A program made the position numbers and the translations under genes. Shown here piece after piece: positions 43,443 through 53,869 of a DNA stretch of 64,000 nt. The notes under the pieces were generated by a model. The model saw nothing but the letters and a program-made list of their open reading frames with translations, was not told where the DNA came from and searched no databases. This DNA is from Gentiana macrophylla (Eukaryota > Streptophyta > Magnoliopsida > Gentianales > Gentianaceae), in assembly GCA_026214975.1 (NCBI GenBank), contig JAOBSW010001149.1, forward strand, positions 27,987 to 91,986. The letters are read 5' to 3'. How positions within the stretch are numbered: the first letter of the stretch is position 1; each line of letters begins with the position of its first letter.

Positions 43443-45155
43443 CTCGTTTTCTTTAATTTAGTTTCTGATAGGCCGTAGTCACCTGTAGGGTTGTCCTCGA
43501 AACACGCCTTTCGGCTGAGCACATCGAGAATTCATTTTTCTTTATTTTTTTATTTTTAGGATTGCATATCATGAAGGCTGAATTGTAGTATAATTTCATG
43601 TAGTTGCACCTAGCCTACTGTTGTGTAATATTCCATGTATATGTTCCATCTTTATATGAGCTTAATCTGAAAAATCTTTCTGACTTCTTTTCCATGTATA
43701 ATTCTCTATCATTATTAGTTGGAGTTTGATGTTTTACTTTTTCGTGGCTTTATTCTTAGATGTCACGAGTTTAAGTGTTGATCTTTCCATCTCGAGCTAT
43801 TATTTCTTTTTGTGCTTATATCACACTTCCATATTTAGGCGCTTGATGTTCTGTACTTTTTCCTGTTTGATTTTTCCATCCAAGCGATTCTATTTTGTGT
43901 TTTGTATGTTCTATTCCCCTTGCCCCGAGGTATTTCTTTGTTTTTCATGAGTGCGGGTGGTATTTGCATTAGCTTTTGTGAGTTTTAGGCGATATCAGTT
44001 TTTCGGTGGATGGTCCACAATCTACTGATATCCTCGAGCATTCCTGGGTGATGCGCATCGTCCCAGGGTTGCTCCCTTTCGGAAGACAATCAGCTAAGTT
44101 CTTTACTTCTCTTTATTTTCTGCACAACATGAGGACATGTTGTAATTTAAGTGTGGGGGAGGGGATAGTTGGTTATGTGTATCTATCATTTGCTAATTTT
44201 TTTTCGAAATTTTCAATTTTTGTTTTGTCCCGAGTAACTTCAATGGCATGCTAGTTTTGTAATTTGGCACCTTTAGTTGTTATCAGTAGTCGTACCATGT
44301 TCTAAGAATAGGTTTGGTAGATCTGATACTCACTTGAACTTCAGTACACGAACCTGTTAGATGAAGAACCAAAATTTAAATAGTCTCCGGTTAGTTAAAG
44401 GATAGCCAATTCTCGATGCAGATAACACTTACTTAGCATTGATGAAAGTTAAGAATTCGTACTATACTCACAGTTAGAATCTAAGTACCTTAGTGTTCTT
44501 GAGAACCTTAAAAGTTTTGAATGTGTTAGAAATATATTTGACCGAGAGTTTCCAAAGAGTTTGAAAAATGTAAAAATATATATATCTATAAATAATAAAT
44601 GAATAAAATTTCTTTATGGAATTTTGTTTATATCTATCACCTCGAGTCCATTTGGATACTGCCCCAATTGGGGAGTGTGGTTTACCTTGGACAGTTATGG
44701 GTTTGAGTGATCTCGGGGTATTTGCCTCTAAAAAGGGGAGAGTGTTATACTTTTGAGACGCGACGATGGAAGACCAAAATTTTTGCTTTTGGAACTCTAA
44801 GTCAAGTTGATCTAAACCCGATAGAGACACGAAAGGTATTTTCTTGGCACCAAGTAAAGGATTTTAAATGTGAGTTAGTTCTTGTGTTCTTGGTAAATAG
44901 TTTTGTACGGTAAGTCTTTACACGGGACGAAACTTTCTTTTATTTTACCGGATGAATGTTAGTGCTTGATTTAATACATCGAGTGGATCGGTGGAAGTTT
45001 AGCGAGGTTTTGCACACGCAATCACCGAGTGAGTTCGATTTGCTAAATACTAGCTTGACTGAGCATGACCACATCTCGTGTCGATTATGTGGGGTTTTGT
45101 TAGCTTGTTTTTGTTTTGTTTTGCTCGGGACGAGCAAGGTTTAAGTGTGGGGAGT
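43443..45155 (+). other. B interior, 3' part
   Basis: Non-coding AT-rich sequence with a TTTAAGTGTGGGGGAGGGG block near 44150 and the terminal polypurine tract AAGTGTGGGG before LTR-B. No gene is visible; short ORFs here have no family resemblance. Confidence 0.6.
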
Positions 45156-46515
45156 TGTTAAGGGTGATTTTTATGCGTTTTATAACGATATATTTTACGA
45201 TGATTTTCCCCATATTTATATTATTTGCATAAGAATTGGCCTTTATATTGAAATATTAAGCAAGTGATGTTTTAAGGGTCTAATTGCAAAAGTGATTAAA
45301 TTATGTGTTTAATTGGTGGTTTTATGATTATTTGGATGATGTTACACTTTGCAATGGTTTTGATGTTTGTAGATGTGCATATTTCGAAAGTGAAAAGGGA
45401 TCAAAAGATGATACAAGTCGGATTTATTTGACATACAAGAGATAAGGAAGAGTTATATGAAGAAGAGAAGAGATAGAGATGAGAAGAATGAGATAAAGAT
45501 GATGATATCTAGTCCGGACATACCGGACGAAGCGTCCGACCTTTGAACGGGCGCCCACGACCGACTACAAAGCAGAATCGACTTACTTTATCTATAAATA
45601 GCCGCATTATGTGAACCCTAGGATCATAACTTTTACCGCACATTACTTTAGAAAACCCTAAATTCGAGAGCAAGTCACCTCGGCCGGTGAGCCTTGGTGC
45701 TTGGCGGCCGAGGTGTTTCTTTTCCATTTATTTTATTTTCTTTGTTTTCGAAGCTTAATGCTTGGGGCTGCAATTGTTCAAACGATTTGAATCTTCTTCT
45801 TCAGGTTTTATCTACTTTTATTTAAGTTTGTTTTATGATTTTATCTCAAAGTTGTATCTTTTCCTATGCGATTATTTGTTATGCAACGTATATCGGAAGA
45901 TGGTTGCTTATCGATGTTTGATTTTGATGGAAGTCATGTTAGACTTAGATCACCATAGGAAAGATTGGATTTTTAACCTTGACATAACGGAAGTTGATAG
46001 GTTGATTATCTAGGTTGCTAGATTTGAATAAATCTTACACCTTGTTTTGATTGATAGACGAATTATCTACGGAAGTAGGATTCATACTTTTGATTAGGTG
46101 AACCACATCTTTAGTTAATCATCACAAGATAACCTTAGATAGAGATAGAGGGTTTGAAGGATTGGATGATTTTGTTTGTTCATTGTTAATCTCCATGTTC
46201 ATCTTCTTGTTTATTTCCTTTTATAGTTAGTAGTTTAGATTTAGTTTTTATCGCATTTATCCTTCCTGGCTTTGGATTAACAATCCTCTGTCCAGTTTAC
46301 TTTTCGTTTTTCGTTTTCAGTTCCGTTTTGAATAAGTAACAATTTAAGGATTAATAAGATTAGATTCAACATCCCTTTTCCCTGAGGATCGATACCCGTA
46401 CTTATCCAACTTTACTAGCAACTACCCGGTATTCGGTCGGTTAGGAGGTAGTTTTGCATGGTAGTATAGGTTTATAAATTTTCTTTTGTTTTAATGATGC
46501 AAAATCTCCCCAACA
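45156..46515 (+). repeat. LTR-B (3')
   Basis: 1,360 bp, TGTTAAGGGTGATTT...AAATCTCCCCAACA. TATAAATA at 45593-45600 with a GGACGAAGCGTCC motif upstream. It directly abuts the TSD TCTAC. Confidence 0.9.
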
Positions 46516-46520
46516 TCTAC

Positions 46521-46685
46521 GAAGCCAATTTTTTTCTTGGTGATCAACACCATATCCATAGACATCTTCCATGGATTGTAGTTATTGCCATTTATCAATG
46601 GCTGAACAAGAACCATAGACGGATTTTCATTAGGATGAACATACAACGGACTGGAGGGGCTTAATTCTTGTTTCTTTGATTCCAT
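46521..46685 (-). pseudogene. Copia-M gag N-terminus
   Basis: ATG at 46683-46685. Reads MESKKQELSPSSPLYVHPNE, NPSMVLVQPLINGNNYNPWK and DMVLITKKKIGFVDG, the retrotran_gag_3 signature. The A/B composite interrupts it within FVDG, and the frame continues at 34550. Confidence 0.85.
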
Positions 46686-46851
46686 GGCTATCAAGAACAA
46701 CAATAAAACTTAAAACGATCAAGAATTGATCAAAAACTCGATTATGGTTTACTCTCAAGAAACTGAAAGTACAGAAAATGAGAAGAACACTCTCAAGATC
46801 CTTGAATGACTAGAGAAAGTGCAAGAAATCATTTAGAAATTATCAAATCTT

Positions 46852-47220
46852 AGCTCTTATACCGTGTATAAAGTCTTGCCCAATCCCATATAAGAGGAGG
46901 GGCCTCATCCCCAAAACCTAGGTTGTGAGGTGAGGGAAGTCCATGTCTTAATATGGTGGGTAATACACTAGAAAGTTCCCAATGTGGGACACTTTAACAT
47001 GTTGAGAGTGTAGCCCAATCCCATATAAGAGGAGGGGACTTATCCCTAAAACCTAGGTTGTGAGGTGAGGAAAGTCCCTCTCTTAATATGGTGGGTGATA
47101 CAATAGGAAGTTCTTAATTAGGGACACTTTAACACGCCCCTCAAGTGTGGGACAAGAGACTCTTAAGGCCAACAAAGAGGCCCAACACTTGCACAATAAA
47201 GGGGTGGCTCTGATACCATG
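46852..47220 (-). repeat. Duplicated PBS-like motifs around a tandem repeat in the Copia-M leader
   Basis: The PBS beside the 5' LTR (TGGTATCAGAGCC, 47206-47218) recurs as CGGTATAAGAGCT near the gag side (46852-46866; 12 of 15 positions match in the plus-strand reading). Between them are two 121-bp direct repeats, 46879-46999 and 47014-47134, both starting CCCAATCCCATATAAGAGG. Confidence 0.7.
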
Positions 47221-47505
47221 TTGAAGTTTGCAAAATACAAACTGAAAGTAAAGAAAATGCGGAATTATTATTAATGAACTAATATACACAAGTTACTTTA
47301 CAATGTAGCTGATCATGGGGTATTCATAACTTCATATGCCTCATGAATTAGTTATAAGTAAGTTACAAATGGTGACAACAAACTTTATTTGAATAACCAT
47401 TTTCTACATTACACTACTCTGCAGCCTTACACCACTTAGTAGCAGCCTGTAGAGTTCAACAGACACATTGCACTCAGCATTCTCTTCAACCTTTATACTA
47501 TAACA
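47219..47505 (-). repeat. Copia-M 5' LTR
   Basis: 287 bp, plus-strand TGTTGAAGTTTGC...TATAACA. It is about 20 bp longer than the 3' copy because of a small insertion near 47430. Confidence 0.85.
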
Positions 47506-47510
47506 CCATC

Positions 47511-48215
47511 TACATTTATCGTCATGGCTCTCACTCAATTTTTGTGTTGATTTATGTTGATGTTATTCTGCTTACAGGTACTTCTACAGATTTTGTTCAG
47601 CGGACCATTGATCATTTGTCCTCTCACTTTCCTGTTAAAGACATCGGGTCCTTGTCCTATAATCTTAGTGCTGAGGCCATTCCTACTGCTGATGGAATTC
47701 TTCACAGCCAACGAAAGTATATTCATTTATTGTTGCAACGATCTGGCATATAAAATGCTAAGCCTTGTTTGACTCCAATGGATTCTTCCCTCCGGCTTAA
47801 TCGATTTGATGGGCAACCTTTTTTCGATGAGTCTCTTTATCACAACATTATTGGTGGACTCCAGTATCTTGGCTTTAATCGCCCAGACATTTCCATTTCC
47901 GTTCATAAATTCAGCAAATTAATGCATGACCCTCGGGACAATCATTTGGTTGCTGTCAAACGTATACTACAATTTCTCAAGCACTCTATTTTGACGGGCT
48001 TCTCTTGTCACATTCTCCAGTGCTTTCTTACATGCATTTACAGATGTTGACTGGGCCTCTGATCCTAATGAACGTCGATCCATTGGTGCTTACTGCATTT
48101 TTTGGCTCTAAACTGTTTCCAAGAGTAGCACTGAAGCTGAATATAAAGCACTTTCTTATGCTGCTGCTGAACTTCAGTGGATTCTTCTTTACTTCATGAC
48201 ATGTCGGTTGATATC
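47511..48215 (+). pseudogene. Copia-P RT 3' half and RNase H
   Basis: RT resumes directly after the Copia-M TSD with YRHGSHSIFVLIYVDVILLT. The catalytic YVDD has become YVDV. It continues HLSSHFPVKDIGSLSYNLSA, LTPMDSSLRLNRFDG and GGLQYLGFNRPDISISVHKF. RNase H is degraded (TDVDWASDPNERRSIGAY in a shifted frame). Confidence 0.8.
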
Positions 48216-48284
48216 TGCCACCCTCCTACCTTGTGGTGTGGTAATATTGGTGGCCCTTCTCTTACCTTGTGGTGTGGATTTCTC

Positions 48285-49140
48285 ATACACGTTTAGTCCT
48301 GTTTTTAAGCCGGTTACTATTCGCTCTCTCTTATCTCTTGTTGTTTCACATAATTGGATTATTTGACAGGTTGATGTTCTAAATGTCTTCTTGAATGGTT
48401 TTCTCAATGAGAATGTGTATATGCAACAGCTCAAGGATTTTGTCATCTGGATTATCCTATTCATGTTTTTGCAAACTCAAGCACGGTTTCTACGGCCTCC
48501 GTCATGCTCCGCATGCTTGGTTTTCTCGATTTACAGATGTTCTCCTCCAGTTTGGGTTCCGGCTTTCCAAGGAAGACACCTCCCTCTAAATATATCATCA
48601 TGGCTCTCACTCTGTTTTTGTTTTGATTTATGTTGATGATTTTCTGATGGCCTTCTCTTGTCTCGTTCTCCCAGTGCTTTCTTACAGGCCTTTACAGATG
48701 CTGAATAGGCCTCTAATCTTGATGAGCGTCGATCCATTGGTGCTTGCTGCATTTTTCTTTGCTCAAATCTAATTAGTTGGAGCTCTAAAATCTTGCCAAG
48801 AGTAGCACTGAAGCTGAATATAAAGCACTTTCTCACACTGCTGCTAAACGTCAATGGATCATTTCTTTACTTCATGACATGTCGGTTGATATCTGCCACT
48901 TTCCTAACTTGTGGTGTGATAATATTGTGCCCCCTTATCTTATGGCTAATCCTGTCTTCCATCCTCGCTTGAGGCATATCGAAATTGACTTCCATCATGT
49001 TCGAGCATTGGTTGCTCTGAACAAGTAACGCGTTTGCCTTCATCGCCTCCAAGGATCAATTGGCCGATCTTCTCACTAAGCCACTTAGCCATGTTCATTT
49101 CACCGATTTGAAGACCAATCTCCATTTTTTCTCAATTCTC
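48285..49140 (+). pseudogene. Second, partial RT-RNase H copy at the Copia-P 3' end
   Basis: Repeats the block from TFSPVFKPVTIRSLLSLVV through VYMQQLKDFVIW to LIYVDDFL, matching 25645-25943 plus 47511-47560. It then jumps to the RNase H region (duplicate of about 48000-48215) and completes it with HPRLRHIEIDFHHVRALV and KDQLADLLTKPLSHVHFTDL. This copy keeps YVDD. The Copia-M insertion is absent from it, so it is either a partial tandem duplication older than Copia-M or part of a second element. Confidence 0.75.
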
Positions 49141-49147
49141 ATAGGAT

Positions 49148-49300
49148 TGCGGGCGAATATTTACGGCACTCCAAGCCGTGCACCACAAGAAAGTGCCGTA
49201 TAGACTAGGGCATCTTTATTGTGCTTATTTTCCATTTATATCCTTATTTTAATATCTATATAGACACACATTTTACTCTTGATTATTCTTGAAAAAACAA
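49148..49300 (+). repeat. Copia-P 3' LTR
   Basis: Starts TGCGGGCGAATATTTACGG; co-linear with 18811 onward. No TSD is recognisable, as expected for an old insertion. Confidence 0.7.
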
Positions 49301-49310
49301 ATTTACTCTA

Positions 49311-49782
49311 CGAGCAATTTTAGTAGCTTAAAATTAGACTCCATCTTTTAAGAAGTCAATAAATTTAGATGTCATTTTAAATTTTAAACATTGTAATAGC
49401 TTTAAAATTGATTTGAAAATGATAGATTCAACCTAGATAGACATCTACATTTAGATTTTCTTGTAAACTCTATCCATTTTAAAATTTAGGCAACTGATTG
49501 GTTAATTTTATTTCTCTTTCCTTAACAAACTCCAATTTTTTTTCATATATTAACCTGCCGATTTTTTTTTTCAAAGTACCTTCCAAATTGAAAACTCTTC
49601 TTTCTACGCCAAAACTGTGTTTTTATTTTCTTTTTTCCCATTAACTGTTTTGTCTTTTTGATTATGTCATAACTGTGAGCCATTACTGCACAATATTTGA
49701 ATAAACTCAATAATCCCGTCTATTTTGTGGTCCCCTATGATAAAATAAACTCCTTCAACATAAGTAGCCTTTACAATTGCTC
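49311..49782. mobile_element. Candidate MITE
   Basis: About 470 bp, AT-rich. Left CGAGCAATTTTAGTAGCTT and right AAGTAGCCTTTACAATTGCTC form degenerate TIRs (GAGCAATT ends); flanked by TA on both sides. There is no ORF. Confidence 0.45.
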
Positions 49783-49994
49783 TAATACGGACTCCATCTC
49801 AGGTTTTTTTTTTCTTTTCTTTCTATTATTATTATTATCATATGCACAAAGATAAGCAATCGTTTATTTTCTCATCTTGTATTGGCTTTGTGAAAGAATA
49901 TTTCTTTCACAATAATTTTTGCATAGATGCGTACAAGTGCATCTTGTTTGTAATTAAAAACGAGGGAATATTTGTCATTCGTGTTGGCATGCTT

Positions 49995-50610
49995 TGTTTC
50001 GAAGGTCGGACTGCACATCACCAGATGTCACCCAATACTCACTAAGTATTTAATGAAACTATGATATTGAAAGCCTAGAGCCTCACTTTAAGCCTAAGGG
50101 AAGATCGAAACCCCAGGAGGAAGATCGGCCGTTTCCCAGTCCACCGCAGGTCGGTCAGGGCACAAGGAGCAGAGTCAGCGCAGTTCGGGTCATAACGAAC
50201 TTGGGGAGCTCGATGCCGGTCAGGCAGAGCCGCCCATTTTAATTAGTCCGCATGCTTATATTTACAAGATAAATATGGAAAGAATCTTCAGTTATAAAGT
50301 CTCTGATCCTACATTTAAATACCGAGATTATCTCCTAGAATCAAGGGATAAACACGGACAAATCCTTTCCTTAAGGGACACGATATAGAGTCCACAATGG
50401 ACAAGGTACATACATGCCTAGGGCACAAAGGCCCTCTATATAAACGATCCCAAGAACTACGAAGAGACTTGATTCCTGCTATACACAGGATACGTAGGCA
50501 ACTTGGGATCACACAATCTCAGGCTCAGTCTAAACATACTAAAACCACCCCATTCAATATTTTTCTGTACTTTTTGATCTTAAAAGGTTGTCATTAGGGA
50601 AATAAGGCCA
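49995..50610 (+). repeat. Tat-like LTR, left copy
   Basis: Starts TGTTTCGAAGGTCGG. It shares long blocks with the right copy (GATAAACACGGACAAATCC, GGATACGTAGGCAACTTGGG). Confidence 0.75.
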
Positions 50611-50800
50611 AGGTGAAACACTGGGAGGCAAGATACCTCACTAACACAGATCGGAAGTGCTTAAAGTAAGTACTGGAAGTTAAAGCCAAGGCAAGAACAC
50701 TTGGCAACAAACTTCGCACGTACTATAAAATAATTGTATGAAATTAAGTTACAAATATTTAAGGCAAACACAACAAAGGAAAGTCCACAAGAAACTTGAT

Positions 50801-52749
50801 CTACACGGCTGGAGCTGGACTTTGTTGTTGCTCCGAAGAAGGAGGAGTTGAAGGCTCTGACCCCTCAGCTGTTGTAGGAGGTGCGGCACCACAGCGCGAG
50901 TGCTTGGACACAATGTCCACCCCCTCCTTAAACTCCTTCAGGAGGCTATCATAGACCGCACCCATACCCGGCTTGTAGAGCACCTTGTTAACCAGATTAT
51001 CCATTGAAAGATCAGGAAACTGACTCTTGGCCTCATCCACTCCTAAAGTGTTGCCATGGTTCAAGTTCGGAGCAAGTAGCAGCTTCAGGGCCTGAGAAAA
51101 CTCGTCTAAAGCCTTGTACTCTTGGATGGCTTTAGCTATCCGATCTGGAACAGCAGCTTCCAGCTCATTTTTCTCCGCTCGGAGCTTGGCCACGTCGTGC
51201 TACAGTTCAGTCTCTCTCCTACAAATTCGTCTTTGAGAGCCTGGAGATTTGCAGTGAATTAGGCCTTTAGGTCGGCCTCATGTTTTTGGAGTTTCTTCTT
51301 AAGACCCATGTTCTTCAGGTCCTTGGACTTGACATAGTGTTGAGCCTTTCCCGACTCACCCGTAGGTCGGAAATCTTCTTCTTCAGATCTTTCGAGTTGG
51401 TAGAAGACTTGGAAAGTCTCTTGAAGACTTCCTGACCAACCCGGGTACCCTACAAAATAAATTAACAAGCGTGAGGGCCACTTTTAAAACAAGTGTAGCA
51501 CATCAAAAGAGAAAGAGAAACTTTTATATTCCATCGCTTTAAGGACTACTTGAGAAAGCTCTAGGTCGGACATCATATCGAGCTTGTCCTGCTCAGTAGC
51601 AACGTCTTCATATTGACCCAAAGGGTCTTCGGTGCTGTCGAGAGAGGCCTCAACTCTACCTCTCTTTCTTGACCTAAGCTTTTGGTGGTCTGCAGCAATT
51701 ACTGTTTTGCCCCTTTATTGAGCCGAAATTTGTTGCTATTCACTGGATCAGAGCCATCCAGAGCAACCAGGTCAATGTCCTATAGCACAGAGTGGAACGT
51801 GGAAAGAGGGGCTGCATCATCAGCAACGTTCAGAATCGGGCCCACATATCAGACCAAAAGAGGATCTACAGCGGCGGTCTTCTCAGTGTGTTGGCTCTAT
51901 TCAGGTGGACTCTCCTCAGCCTCCTCTTCACCTATATCAGCCAGTAGTAAGCAAAAAATATGCCACTGCAAACAAAACAAAGATAAAATCAGTCATACAT
52001 AGAGGCAAGTTCAAGTATTATAATAAAAAAAATATATAAGGAGAAGACGAGCAAGGTCCTACGGGCATCCCTCTCCTCGTCACTAAGGGTCACATAAGGA
52101 TCAGACACAGCATCCACTAACTGAACAGCGGTGATCAGCTCGGTGTAAAATTCATTGATGTCAATGGTGATACCCGACCCTCGGATTCCTCTTAGTAACT
52201 CCTCACTTGTCAAGCTCGTCAGACCTCAAGAAACCCAGCTCAGGTCGATATTCATAACGGATGAAGAGAAATCTCTCATTCCATTGCTTGTGAGCAGTTC
52301 TTCCTTTATAAATAATCGGAATGTTTTTCAAAGGACCAACTCGAAAAGAGAAATAGTACCATCCGGCAAGATCCATCACATTTTTATGCTGATAAAAAGA
52401 TTTGAACAACCGTATAGAAAACCTGATGCCGAGCAGCCGACACCAAATGGTAAACCCTAGAATGGACCTAAGCCCGTTGGGAGCTAACTGGGCGGTCCCT
52501 AGCCCATAATGGCGCAGTACAAAGAAGTGGGCCGGACAGAAAGGGAGCCGTAACCCGCATTCAAAATACTCACGGTAAACAGTGCATAATCCTTCTGGTG
52601 GTTGGTGTGCTTAGCTATTAGCAGAAGTAGGAAGCCTAGGGGCGTACTTCTCTAGATCTTTCGCATAAGTACTATAGATGTTGTTCAACTCATCCTGGGA
52701 AATGATGGATTTTATACCGAGATAGCCTATAAGCGCCTTGGTGGCCATT
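50801..52749 (-). pseudogene. Antisense accessory gene of a Tat-like element (Transposase_28-like)
   Basis: A multi-exon gene on the strand opposite to the LTR orientation. The start is probably at about 52749 (MATKALIGYLGIKSIISQDE). After one TAG, EYFECGLRLPFCPAHFFVLR, APNGLRSILGFTIWCRL and DLAGWYYFSFRVGPL..KQWNERFLFIRYEY (52409-52203) follow. This is the pattern of plant 'putative gypsy type transposon' proteins (Pfam Transposase_28), recalled from memory. A donor-like GTAGGA follows DEERDAR. A coiled-coil C-terminal part ends in a Pro/Ser/Gln tail (50801-51193: KLRAEKNELEAAVPDRIAKA). An in-frame TAG at about 51195-51210 interrupts it. Antisense accessory ORFs beside the 3' LTR are known in Tat-lineage Gypsy elements; the role is unknown. 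Confidence 0.65.
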
Positions 52750-53192
52750 TGGGATTTTGGGGTGACATCAAAGACCCAGACAACTCGTATATTGAATCAA
52801 TTAAAATGGACAAGAATGGAGTCAAGCATGCAATAAGAAATGGAGAATGGCTTACTTGTAAGAAATCGGAGATTGGAGAAGAAAGAGAGAGAAATCCGCA
52901 CTTGATCTTAATCCTCTGATTTAAAGCCTGCAGTAGACATTTGAAACAAAGTAGAAAATTGATACAACGGGGGTTATAAACCCCAAACACATTCTTGGAA
53001 ACTATTCCACTTCAAACGGTATGAACGAAAACGCCTCGAATCATGGGATAGTTATGACAGCGTTAGAACGGACACCAGCCATCTGACAGAGGCAAGTCAT
53101 TTAATAATCTACAAGTCTAAATGAAAGAGCCGAGCTACATATCTTACAGATCTGAACTGACCTACAGAGCTCAGCTAGATTTGGGGGGCTTA

Positions 53193-53848
53193 TGACCAAG
53201 GTCGGAGTGCACCTCACCACATGTCTTCCTCATACTCACTAAGTATTTAATGAAGCTATGATACTGAGGGCCCAAATCCCTACTTTAAGTCTAAGGGCAG
53301 ATCGGAACCCAGGAGGGAGATCGGCCAGACTCGTTTCCCAGTCCACCGCAGGTCGGTCAAGGCGCAACTGAGCAGAGTCAGCACAGTTTGGATCATAACG
53401 ACCACGAGGGGCTCGACGTAGGTCGGCCAGAGCCACCCATTTTATTTAGTCTACGTGCATATATTTACAAGGTAAATATGGAAATAGTCCTCGGTCATCA
53501 AGACTATGACCCTACATTTAAATACCAAGATTATCTACTAGAATCATGGGATAAACACGGACAAATCCTTTCCTTAAGGGACATGAAATAGAGTCCACAA
53601 TGGACAAGGCACATACATTCCTAGGGCACAAAGGCCCTTTATATAAATGATCCTAAGAACTACGAAGAGACTTGATTCTTGGTAAATACATAGGATACGT
53701 AGGCAACTTGGGATCACACAATCTTAGACTCAGTCTAAACATACTAAAACCACCACATTCAATATTTTCTTTACTTTTTGATTATAAACAAGTTGTCTTT
53801 AGGGAAATACGGCCTGGGTTACTTAATAGATGAAATCCAACATCGTCA
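53193..53848 (+). repeat. Tat-like LTR, right copy, flanked by PPT and PBS
   Basis: 656 bp, TGACCAAGGTCGG...AACATCGTCA. It has internal-type sequence on both sides, so it belongs to a tandem arrangement rather than ending at host DNA. Confidence 0.7.
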
Positions 53849-53869
53849 ATTGGTGCTAGAAGAAGGGCC

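Larger units (their letters stand above)
34556..46515 (+). mobile_element. Gypsy A/B composite: two fused non-autonomous elements with one TSD
   Basis: Flanked by TCTAC (34551-34555 and 46516-46520) inside the Copia-M gag codons IGFVDG, whose frame is restored when the insert is removed. Internal order: LTR-A (34556-36083), PBS, A interior (36084-38900), LTR-A' lacking its last about 118 bp (38901-40308), joined with about 2 bp overlap to LTR-B' lacking its first about 36 bp (40309-41635), PBS, B interior (41636-45155), complete LTR-B (45156-46515). A and B are related subfamilies with similar PBS, leader and PPT (AAGTGTGGGG) but different LTR bodies. Neither interior codes for gag or pol, so they resemble LARD-type non-autonomous Gypsy elements. 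Confidence 0.85.
25944..47505 (-). mobile_element. Copia-M: minus-strand Copia carrying two further insertions
   Basis: LTRs at 25944-26208 and 47219-47505, PBS 47206-47218, a polypurine tract (GTTTGAGGGAGGG) beside the 3' LTR at 26209-26221, and TSD CCCTC (25939-25943)/CCATC (47506-47510) with one mutation. Coding pieces on the minus strand: gag N-terminus 46685-46521, gag/protease 34550-33060, integrase 33058-32389, linker to about 32092, RNase H tail 26370-26240. RT is missing, lost together with the 3' part of Gypsy-C. Removal of the insertions at 26378-32090 and 34556-46515 leaves about 3.9 kb. Confidence 0.85.
18811..49300 (+). mobile_element. Copia-P: old Copia expanded to 30 kb by nested insertions
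   Basis: Matching LTR sequence lies at 18811 onward and 49148-49300. Between them a single Copia gag-pol can be followed: gag 18949-19620, protease at about 20000, integrase 20420-20984 then 24784-25100, RT 25430-25938 then 47511-47760, RNase H to about 48215. The interruptions are the inserted elements at 20990-24778 and 25944-47505, each ending at a target duplication inside the coding frame. Without them the element is about 5.1 kb. Many stops and frameshifts show that it is the oldest member of the nest. Confidence 0.85.

Noticed and set aside
41500..44300. Short ORFs in the B interior (for example 42085-42339, 43726-43950)
   Set aside because: Not conserved in element A, no domain resemblance, and biased AT-rich composition; treated as non-coding.
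34556..46515. Simple nested insertion of element A into B (or B into A)
   Set aside because: Each outer end is a complete LTR of a different type directly abutting the single TSD. Nesting would leave fragments of the outer element beyond the inner one.
49311..49782. Host gene remnant downstream of Copia-P
   Set aside because: No ORF or splice pattern; the inverted GAGCAATT ends fit a MITE better.
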